Below are positions 57,659 through 64,000 of a stretch of DNA of 64,000 nucleotides, piece by piece. The notes beneath the pieces were generated by a model. It was not told the origin of the DNA and did no database searches. It was given only the letters and a program-made list of their open reading frames with translations. Location of the stretch: assembly GCF_016650695.1 (NCBI RefSeq), contig NZ_JAEKFH010000003.1:2128001-2192000 (forward strand), written 5' to 3'. The position numbers and the translations under genes were made by a program. Position 1 is the stretch's first letter. Each line of letters starts with the position of its first letter. Origin of the DNA: Pseudomonas sp. TH41 (GTDB taxonomy: Bacteria > Pseudomonadota > Gammaproteobacteria > Pseudomonadales > Pseudomonadaceae).

Positions 57659-59762
57659 CTGGCCCCGTCATGTGCTCTGCCTGAGCCTCAGCTTGCCGCT
57701 GGGTTCGGCGTTGGCCTGCGGGCCGGATTTCCCCATGCGTCTGCTCGACAATCGAGGTCAGTCGCTGGCGGAGCTGCCGGAGGGCAACTTCAATGTCGAG
57801 GTCAATCGCCTCGGGCATGCCATCGCCGGCTTGAAAAACATCACCCAAGCCGCCTACAGCATGGAAGCTCCCGACTACGCAGAACAGCGCAGCAACGCCG
57901 AGCAGGTCGGCTTGACGGCTGAGCAGCAAGCGCTGGTGAAACAGCTGCGCAGCCTGACTGACGCCCATCAAGTCGAGACTCAGGCTGCGAATTTGCCAGC
58001 GGAGCTCAAGCTTTATCTGGCGGGTGCCGTGGCGTTTGCTGCCGGTGATTATGGGCTGGCGACCGAGTACTTCCAGAAGGTGCTGACGTTGCCGGCAGAT
58101 CAACGCGCATTGCGCAGCACCTGGGCCGCTTACTCGTTGGGCCGGGCGCTGTTTGCCATGAGTTCCGAAGCGGACGCTGGCCCCGACTTGCTGGATCAGT
58201 CTCGCAAAGCCTTTGAGCAGACTCGCCAGCTGAGCATCGAAGGCTTCAGCGACCCATTGGAACTGGGCGTCGCCAGCCTTGGCGAAGAGGCTCGCGTTGC
58301 ACGCACCGCTGGCGACTGGAACAGCGCCATCGAACTCTACGCCACGCAAAATCTTCATGGTTCGGCGGTGGGCTACACCTCGCTGAAGCTGTTGATGGCC
58401 GATCTGGCAGCGATGCCTGAGGATCAACTGGCCGTTCTGCTCAAGGGCAAACCGGTGCAGCAACTCGTCACCGCGTCGTTGATCAGTCGGCTGGGCTGGT
58501 CATTTGGTGAACAACCACCGAACGAATTGAAACTGATCACACAGCTGCAAAACAGCACACGCGGTAGCCTGGATAATGCTGACCGTCTGGCGGCGGTGAA
58601 TTATCAACAGGGCGACTACGCCAGCGCCAAAGCATTTCTTGAACACGCGGGCGACGGCGGTCTGGCGTGGTGGCTACGGGCAAAACTGGCGATGCGTGAC
58701 GGCGATAAAATCGCCGCCGCCGCAGCGTATGCCAAGGCTGCCCAGGCCTTCCCGCAGAATGAGTCGTGGGGTGAGCGACGGACGCCAGAGTGGGATTTCG
58801 AAACGGTGCAGCCCAAGTGCCGGGTCGAGGGTGAAAGCGCGATCCTCGCCCTGCAGCGCGGTGATTACCTGCAAGCGTTCGATCAGCTTTACCGCAGCAA
58901 CGGCATCTACTGGTTCGACGCGGCCACCGTCGCCGAACGGGTGCTGACTGTCGATGAACTCAAGCACTACGTCGACACCCAGGTGCCGGCACCGCCACCG
59001 CTGACTCAGCAGGAGCGGGATAACTACGTGCCATTGCCGGTGGCGGCGAAATTGCGCGATTTACTCGGGCGTAGGTTGCTACGAGAAGAACGCTATGACG
59101 AAGCGCCGCCATACTTCGACAGCGTCGAGATGCAACATAAAGCCAGGTGGTACGGGCAGTTGCGCAACGATGCCGAATCGAAATGGTGGCCGACCAAACG
59201 AGCATTCGCTTACTACTACGCCGCAACATTAGCCCGTTTCGACGGGATGGAATTGTTGGGTTATGAGATGGCGCCGGATTACGCGACCTTGGGTGGTAAT
59301 TACAGTCTTGAAACTCCCGAACTCAAGGTCGGACCGCTGATAGCTGCGGATGAAGTGCAGCGCCAGCACGCCACCGTGGCGCAACCCGACGAGCGTTTTC
59401 ATTACCGTTTTGTGGCCACAGCCCTGGCGAGCAAGGCTGCCGATCATCTACCCCACAGCAGTCAAGCTTTTGCTTCGGTGCTGTGCAAGGCTTCGTCATG
59501 GGGGACCAGTCTGCAAGAACAAAGCGCGTTTTATCGTCGTTATGTCGAGGAAGGCCCCTACGTGGTCTGGGCTGGCGATTTCGGTCATCAATGCCAGGAA
59601 CCGGACTTTCGGAACACCGACAAGCGCTATGTGACCCAAGTCACCGACGCCGTGCGATCGCAACTGCGGCCCTACAAGCAGCCGTTGCAGTTCGGCGCAG
59701 TGATCATGATCACGGCAGCGGCTTTGTTGCTGATCAACCGACGCCGGAAAAAAGTGCAGTAA
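57645..59762 (+). CDS. Large exported protein of unknown function with C-terminal anchor
   Basis: A 705-residue protein starting at 57645 after a perfect AAGGAGG. A signal peptide (~1-24) ends SALA before C25; the site does not fit a canonical lipobox. The middle is rich in helical repeats resembling TPR or Sel1 motifs (AGDYGLATEYFQKVL, QGDYASAKAFLEHAGD). One C-terminal helix (FGAVIMITAAALLLI) is followed by RRRKK, as in a tail anchor with the bulk in the periplasm. It overlaps the DUF3142 lipoprotein gene by 14 bp. I do not recognise the family. Confidence 0.7.
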   Translation: MFTRNWPRHVLCLSLSLPLGSALACGPDFPMRLLDNRGQSLAELPEGNFNVEVNRLGHAIAGLKNITQAAYSMEAPDYAEQRSNAEQVGLTAEQQALVKQLRSLTDAHQVETQAANLPAELKLYLAGAVAFAAGDYGLATEYFQKVLTLPADQRALRSTWAAYSLGRALFAMSSEADAGPDLLDQSRKAFEQTRQLSIEGFSDPLELGVASLGEEARVARTAGDWNSAIELYATQNLHGSAVGYTSLKLLMADLAAMPEDQLAVLLKGKPVQQLVTASLISRLGWSFGEQPPNELKLITQLQNSTRGSLDNADRLAAVNYQQGDYASAKAFLEHAGDGGLAWWLRAKLAMRDGDKIAAAAAYAKAAQAFPQNESWGERRTPEWDFETVQPKCRVEGESAILALQRGDYLQAFDQLYRSNGIYWFDAATVAERVLTVDELKHYVDTQVPAPPPLTQQERDNYVPLPVAAKLRDLLGRRLLREERYDEAPPYFDSVEMQHKARWYGQLRNDAESKWWPTKRAFAYYYAATLARFDGMELLGYEMAPDYATLGGNYSLETPELKVGPLIAADEVQRQHATVAQPDERFHYRFVATALASKAADHLPHSSQAFASVLCKASSWGTSLQEQSAFYRRYVEEGPYVVWAGDFGHQCQEPDFRNTDKRYVTQVTDAVRSQLRPYKQPLQFGAVIMITAAALLLINRRRKKVQ

Positions 59763-59765
59763 GGC

Positions 59766-60395
59766 TCACGCCTGTTGAACAAACGTCAGCCGCACCGCGA
59801 AACCAATCAACAGGCTACCGAACAACCACTGCTGCAAGCGTTGGGCCGAGGGACTGCGTTGCAGCCAGCGGCCAAGTGCTGCGCCTACCAATGCATACGC
59901 ACTGTCGAACAACAATCCAACGCCAACCAGCACCACGCCCAGGGTCGCGAATTGCGTGAGCACCGGCCCCGCGTGCGGATCGATGAACTGCGGCAGCAGC
60001 ACCGAGCAGAACAGCAGCGCTTTCGGGTTGAGCAGGTTGGTCAGCAAACCGCGCTGGATCGCTTCGCGCCAGTGAGGTTTGCCGGTAGTGGCTTCGGCGT
60101 TGTTCAGAGTTGGCAGCAGCGTGGTTCGCAGGCATTGAATGCCGATCCACAGCAGGTACGCGGCACCGGCCAGACGCACCACGTCGAAGGTCCAGGGCGC
60201 AGCTTTGAACAACGCCGCGAGCCCCAACGCCGCCAATGCCACATGACAACCACGCGCAATGCCCAGACCCACCGCAGTCGCCAGCGCAGCACCTTTGCCC
60301 CGGCGGGCGCCGGTCTGCAACAGCAGAATCATGTCTGGGCCCGGCAACAGGTAGACCACCGCCAACGCCATGAAAAACAGCCAGAGTCCCGCCAT
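59766..60395 (-). CDS. LysE/RhtB-family amino acid exporter
   Basis: A 209-residue inner-membrane protein with about six helices. The family signature VYLLPGPDMILLLQTGARRG lies near the N-terminus and NLLNPKALLF in the middle. Members export amino acids such as threonine, homoserine or lysine. The start at 60395 (MAGLWLFF) is preferred over an ATG four codons upstream. It diverges from an Lrp-family gene across 145 bp, the usual pairing for amino-acid-responsive export. Confidence 0.88.
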   Translation of the reverse strand: MAGLWLFFMALAVVYLLPGPDMILLLQTGARRGKGAALATAVGLGIARGCHVALAALGLAALFKAAPWTFDVVRLAGAAYLLWIGIQCLRTTLLPTLNNAEATTGKPHWREAIQRGLLTNLLNPKALLFCSVLLPQFIDPHAGPVLTQFATLGVVLVGVGLLFDSAYALVGAALGRWLQRSPSAQRLQQWLFGSLLIGFAVRLTFVQQA

Positions 60396-60540
60396 GTCGC
60401 ACCCCATTCGTTGTCGATTCGGTGCGGTCAGTCTAGGGCTGAGGGGCGGGGCAGGTGGTTGCGTAGTTCGCTTCTAAACCATACTTGATTGGCATAATCT
60501 TCTACAAATCTGCATCACTACCATCAGGATCTGCCAAACG

Positions 60541-61014
60541 ATGAAACTGGACGCCTACGACCGAAAAATTCTTGCGGCGCTGCAACGGGACGGTCGCCTG
60601 AGCAACGTGCAATTGGCTGAGGAGATTGGTCTGTCTGCCTCGCCGTGTTTGCGCCGGGTGCGGATGCTTGAAGACGCCGGGGTGATTCGCGGCTATCAGG
60701 CTAACCTGGATCGCGATGAAGTCGGGCTGGGTCTGACCGTGTTTGTCGGGGTCAAGGTTGAACGCCACAACGATGAACAGGCGGAAGCCTTCCGCCTGGC
60801 GGTGACGGCGCTGCCCGAAGTGATTTCGGCGTTTCTGGTGTCAGGAGAATCGGATTTTTTGCTGCAAGTGGTGGTGCCGGATTTGCGCGCCTATGACCGA
60901 TTTCTCACGGGGCGCTTGTTGAAGCTGCCGGGTGTGAGTGACATTCGTAGCAACTTTGCGATTCATACGGTGAAGACGCCGGGGGCTTTGCCGTTGGAGC
61001 ACTTGCCAACTTGA
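60541..61014 (+). CDS. Lrp/AsnC-family regulator
   Basis: A 157-residue regulator. The N-terminal helix-turn-helix (LSNVQLAEEIGLSASPCLRRV) is followed by a RAM ligand-binding domain with GESDFLLQVVVPD. It probably controls the divergent LysE-type exporter in response to an amino acid, an inference from arrangement and family. Length is standard. Confidence 0.9.
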   Translation: MKLDAYDRKILAALQRDGRLSNVQLAEEIGLSASPCLRRVRMLEDAGVIRGYQANLDRDEVGLGLTVFVGVKVERHNDEQAEAFRLAVTALPEVISAFLVSGESDFLLQVVVPDLRAYDRFLTGRLLKLPGVSDIRSNFAIHTVKTPGALPLEHLPT

Positions 61015-61015
61015 A

Positions 61016-61097
61016 ATCAAAAGATCGCAGCCTTCGGCAGCTCCTACAGTTGTACACATATCTTTGTAGGAGCTGCCGAAGGCTGCGATCTTTTGAT
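61016..61097. repeat. REP-type palindrome, family A, copy 5
   Basis: Arms extended to ATCAAAAGATCGCAGCC and its complement, with a ~20-bp loop. It fills the gap between the converging Lrp and lpd genes and may end both transcripts. Confidence 0.87.
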
Positions 61098-61101
61098 CTT
61101 T

Positions 61102-62502
61102 CTACATCTGCGTCGCCATCCCTTCCACATTCATCGCCGCCTGGCGCAAAGCCTCGGAGCGGGTCGGGTGTGGGTGGCAGGTCAGGGCGATGTCCTCGGC
61201 GGAGGCGCTGAATTCCATGGCCACGCAATACTCGCCGATCATTTCACTGACGCTGGGGCCCACCAGGTGCACGCCGAGAATTTCGTCGGTGCGCTCATCG
61301 GCCAATACTTTGGCGAAGCCTTCCGTTTCGTGGTTGATCTTCGCCCGGCTGTTGGCGGTGAAGGGAAACTTGCCAACCTTGTACGCACGACCTTCGGCCT
61401 TGAGTTGTTCTTCCGTCTTGCCGACGCTGGCTAGCTCGGGTTTGGTGTAGATCACGTTAGGGATCAGGTCGTAATTGACCTCACCGGCTTTGCCGACGAT
61501 TTGTTCAACACAGGCCATGGCTTCGTCTTCGGCCTTGTGGGCGAGCATCGGTCCTGAAGTGACGTCGCCGATGACCCACACACCAGCCGCTTCGGTGCGA
61601 TGCCCCTTGTTGGCCAGCATGCCGCGTTTGTCCGTGGCGAGGCCGACGTTTTCCAACCCCAGGCCTTGGGTGTAAGGCCGACGTCCGATGGACACCAACA
61701 CGTAATCGGCTTCGAGCACCTCGGCGGTGCCACCGGTTGCAGGTTCGATGCTGAGCTGGACGCCGGCGGCGGACGTCGTGGCGCGGGTCACTTTAGAACT
61801 CAACTTGAAGCTGATGCCTTGCTTGCTCAAAGCGCGCTGTAGGGTTTTGCCCGCTTCGGAATCGACACCCGGGCAGATCCGGTCAAGAAACTCGACGACC
61901 GTCACTTGAGCCCCCAAACGCCGCCACACCGAGCCCAATTCCAGGCCGATCACCCCGGCACCAATCACCACCAGGTGTTTCGGCACTTGTGCCAGCGACA
62001 GCGCGCCCGTGGAGTCGAGGATGCGTTTGTTATCGATCTCCACACCGGGCAGGGGAGTGGGCTCGGAGCCCGTGGCAATGATGATGTCCTTGGCGCTCAG
62101 CTCGGTCTTGCCGCCCAGGCTGTCGGTTACCGTGACTTTACCCGGCCCGTCGATATGGCCCCAGCCCTTGATCCAGTCGACCTTGTTTTTGCGAAACAGA
62201 AACTCGATGCCTTTGGTCAGCCCGCTGACGCTTTCATCCTTCTCTTTCATCATTTGGACGAGGTTGAGGGTAGGTTTGACTTCAATCCCCAGGTTGGCGA
62301 ATTCCGTACCCATGGCCGCGTCGTAGAGTTCGGAGGCGTGCAGCAGCGCCTTGGACGGCATGCAACCGACATTCAGGCAGGTGCCGCCGAGTGTGGCGCG
62401 TCCTTCCACGCAAGCCGCTTTCAGGCCCAACTGGCCGGCGTGGATGGCTGCGTTGTAACCACCGGGGCCTGCGCCCAGTATCACGACGTCGTAGGTACTC
62501 AT
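61102..62502 (-). CDS. Dihydrolipoamide dehydrogenase (Lpd3-like)
   Basis: A 466-residue FAD disulfide oxidoreductase that reoxidises dihydrolipoyl groups of 2-oxoacid dehydrogenase complexes with NAD+. The FAD motif GAGPGGYNAA is at 10-19, the redox pair C42 and C47 in CLNVGC, the NAD motif GAGVIGLELG near residue 185, and the C-terminal base dyad in CHPHPTRSEA. It stands alone without E1 or E2 genes, like the extra lipoamide dehydrogenase (Lpd3) of other pseudomonads. Confidence 0.92.
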   Translation of the reverse strand: MSTYDVVILGAGPGGYNAAIHAGQLGLKAACVEGRATLGGTCLNVGCMPSKALLHASELYDAAMGTEFANLGIEVKPTLNLVQMMKEKDESVSGLTKGIEFLFRKNKVDWIKGWGHIDGPGKVTVTDSLGGKTELSAKDIIIATGSEPTPLPGVEIDNKRILDSTGALSLAQVPKHLVVIGAGVIGLELGSVWRRLGAQVTVVEFLDRICPGVDSEAGKTLQRALSKQGISFKLSSKVTRATTSAAGVQLSIEPATGGTAEVLEADYVLVSIGRRPYTQGLGLENVGLATDKRGMLANKGHRTEAAGVWVIGDVTSGPMLAHKAEDEAMACVEQIVGKAGEVNYDLIPNVIYTKPELASVGKTEEQLKAEGRAYKVGKFPFTANSRAKINHETEGFAKVLADERTDEILGVHLVGPSVSEMIGEYCVAMEFSASAEDIALTCHPHPTRSEALRQAAMNVEGMATQM

Positions 62503-62721
62503 GGCGTTACTCCTGGAGTGAAAGGGAATCGGGCCGGGTCAATGCAGTCCTTCGATAAAAATTACGAACATAATATGTGCGTTCTGAAGCATTTCGGTCA
62601 AGGCTTCAGGTAAGCGACAGGTTCAGCGCCTTTAGATAGAGCTTTTTTAGTACAAAAATTTCACTGCTTTCGTTATATCGTAACGAACTGTGCTGTGAGC
62701 AACGATAAACACTGGGGTGGT

Positions 62722-64000
62722 ATGCAAGTCGATCTCGATGTCGATGGGACGCAAGTAGCCGGGCTGCCGCGCTTTCAGCAGGCGGTTTTTCACGGGCGGC
62801 GATTGCGCAGGTTCGCCATTGGCCTGGGCGCTCTCGCGGCGTCAGGCGCAGTGCTGGCGTTTTTTGTCGGGTTGTTTGCAGCGCAATCACTGTGGCCGGC
62901 ATTGTTGGTCAATCAGAGCGCCGGCTTGTTGGTGCTGGTTGCCGGCCTGCAATCGGCCTGGTGGATTACCCAGTGGCGCGCAGGGGCGATGAATCCGGTC
63001 GTGCAGGAAATCGTTGCTGCTGAAGCTGATGCCCCTGTGGGTTGGTACGAGCGGCAACTGGATCGGATCAGTCAGCGATGGTTGAACATGCTGGTGCAGA
63101 TCGGCGCCCCGACGTTGTGGCTGGGGGGGTGGGCGCTGTTGACGTTGTTCAGCATCGAACAGGTCTGGAACCTCACACTGCCGCCCACCGCGCTGGGCGT
63201 GTCGGCCAGTGTCGGTGCTGCGCTGTCGTTATTGCTGGCCTTCGGCTTGCTGGTGCTGGAACGTCAACTGGCCCAGGAAAACCTGGCGCAATGGCCGGAA
63301 GCAGGGCCGTTGGCACAACTGACTCGTGTGGCGATCATTTGCCTGGTGCTCAGCGCTTTGTGCCTGTTGTTCGCTAGCGAAACCTCGGTCTGGCCGGTGC
63401 GTCTGGCCGTGCTGATCGGCCTGCTGCCGGGCTTGGTCGCGGTCGAATTGCTGTTGCGCGCGGTGCTGTCATTGTTCAGTCCCCGGCGAGAACAACTTGA
63501 ACCGACGTTGCTGGCGCGAAGTTTCGTCGCCGACATGCTGCGCTGGCCGCCCCAGCCTCTTCTGGCATTGCAGCACGAATTGCACAATCGCTTCGGCATC
63601 GACCTGCGGCAGATCTGGGCCTTCACTTACATGCGTCGAGCGTTTCTGCCGGTGCTGGCGGTGGTGTCGATTGTCGGCTGGTCGCTCACCGGGATTCACG
63701 AAGTGCCGCTGCAAGGGCGGGGGATCTATGAGCGTTTCGGTAAACCGGTGGAAGTGTTCGGCCCGGGTTTGCACGCAGGTTTGCCTTGGCCGTTGGGCCG
63801 AGTGCTGAGCGTCGAGAATGGCGTGGTCCACGAGTTGGCCACCAGTGTCGGCGAAGCGACGGCACCGACCGTTGCCGAACCGGCAGAAGGCCCGGCACCG
63901 GCGATTGCCAATCGCTTGTGGGACGCTAGTCACGTGAACGACAAGTCCCAGGTCATCGCCAGCAGTCGTGCTGACAAGCAGAGCTTCCAGATCGTCAACA
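62722..64000 (+). CDS. HflK-like SPFH-domain membrane protein, N-terminal part (runs off the window)
   Basis: From ATG at 62722 the frame stays open for 426 codons to the window end. The first ~310 residues hold six to seven hydrophobic helices, including FAIGLGALAASGAVLAFFVG and VAIICLVLSALCLLFA. After another helix (LPVLAVVSIVGWSL) comes the SPFH start, LQGRGIYERFGKPVEVFGPG then LHAGLPWPLGRV (~330-360), close to HflK sequences. HflK/C proteins form rings that modulate FtsH. The long polytopic N-terminus is not part of classical HflK. The 220 bp upstream are AT-rich and contain no other gene. Confidence 0.78.
   Translation, partial: MQVDLDVDGTQVAGLPRFQQAVFHGRRLRRFAIGLGALAASGAVLAFFVGLFAAQSLWPALLVNQSAGLLVLVAGLQSAWWITQWRAGAMNPVVQEIVAAEADAPVGWYERQLDRISQRWLNMLVQIGAPTLWLGGWALLTLFSIEQVWNLTLPPTALGVSASVGAALSLLLAFGLLVLERQLAQENLAQWPEAGPLAQLTRVAIICLVLSALCLLFASETSVWPVRLAVLIGLLPGLVAVELLLRAVLSLFSPRREQLEPTLLARSFVADMLRWPPQPLLALQHELHNRFGIDLRQIWAFTYMRRAFLPVLAVVSIVGWSLTGIHEVPLQGRGIYERFGKPVEVFGPGLHAGLPWPLGRVLSVENGVVHELATSVGEATAPTVAEPAEGPAPAIANRLWDASHVNDKSQVIASSRADKQSFQIVN

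Noticed and set aside
63928..63943. TCACGTGAACG as a third parS site
   Set aside because: Only half of the palindrome is present; the left arm lacks the GTT of the core.

Overview
This 64 kb window is the replication-origin region of a Pseudomonas chromosome, most likely from the P. fluorescens group. The evidence is the gene order (gyrB-recF-dnaN-dnaA / rpmH-rnpA-yidD-yidC-mnmE / mnmG-rsmG-parA-parB-atpIBEFHAGDC-glmU-glmR-glmS), GC-rich Pseudomonas-like coding sequence, and intergenic REP/REPIN palindromes of the kind common in fluorescent pseudomonads. Species is not determined. I saw no tRNA, rRNA, CRISPR array, insertion sequence or prophage.

Layout. 1-5.5 kb: a choline-O-sulfate module (LysR regulator divergent from the sulfatase betC and the binding protein choX), then a SulP anion transporter. 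5.5-11.4 kb: mostly leftward housekeeping genes aroE, hemF, tsaC, dprA and a LysM protein, with rightward qor. 11.4-16.2 kb: rightward def, fmt, rsmB, trkA and a small TPR protein; a compact three-way-junction palindrome lies between the LysM gene and def. 16.2-25.2 kb: PilZ-like protein, lipid A acyltransferase and tag (leftward), glyQ-glyS-gmhB-plsC (rightward), and a divergent histidine kinase/response regulator pair. 25.2-31.5 kb: leftward dnaA-dnaN-recF-gyrB with two parS sites inside recF. 31.5-32.0 kb: oriC. 32.0-36.0 kb: rpmH (44 codons), rnpA, yidD, yidC, mnmE. 36.1-36.6 kb: a second origin-like region. 36.6-40.9 kb: mnmG, rsmG, parA, parB. 40.9-48.2 kb: the complete F1Fo ATP synthase operon. 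48.2-52.4 kb: glmU, glmR, glmS, making UDP-N-acetylglucosamine. 52.4-64 kb is more variable: a LysR regulator, a GST, an FMN/FAD/2Fe-2S fusion flavoprotein, a DUF3142 lipoprotein overlapping a large exported protein, a divergent LysE exporter/Lrp regulator pair, dihydrolipoamide dehydrogenase, and the start of an HflK-like membrane protein that runs off the window.

The core genes link initiation (DnaA, DnaN, RecF, GyrB), segregation (ParA, ParB, parS), ribosome and tRNA maturation (RpmH, RnpA, MnmE, MnmG, RsmG, RsmB, Def, Fmt, TsaC, GlyQS), membrane insertion (YidC, YidD), ATP synthesis and cell-wall precursor supply. The most interesting non-coding signals are a 112-bp module shared without gaps by the two origin-like regions, at least 34 exact DnaA-box 9-mers spread across the window, the 68-bp three-way junction upstream of def, three ~100-bp REPINs with a shared asymmetric core, and a 145-bp near-perfect palindrome that supplies the stop codon of the flavoprotein gene.
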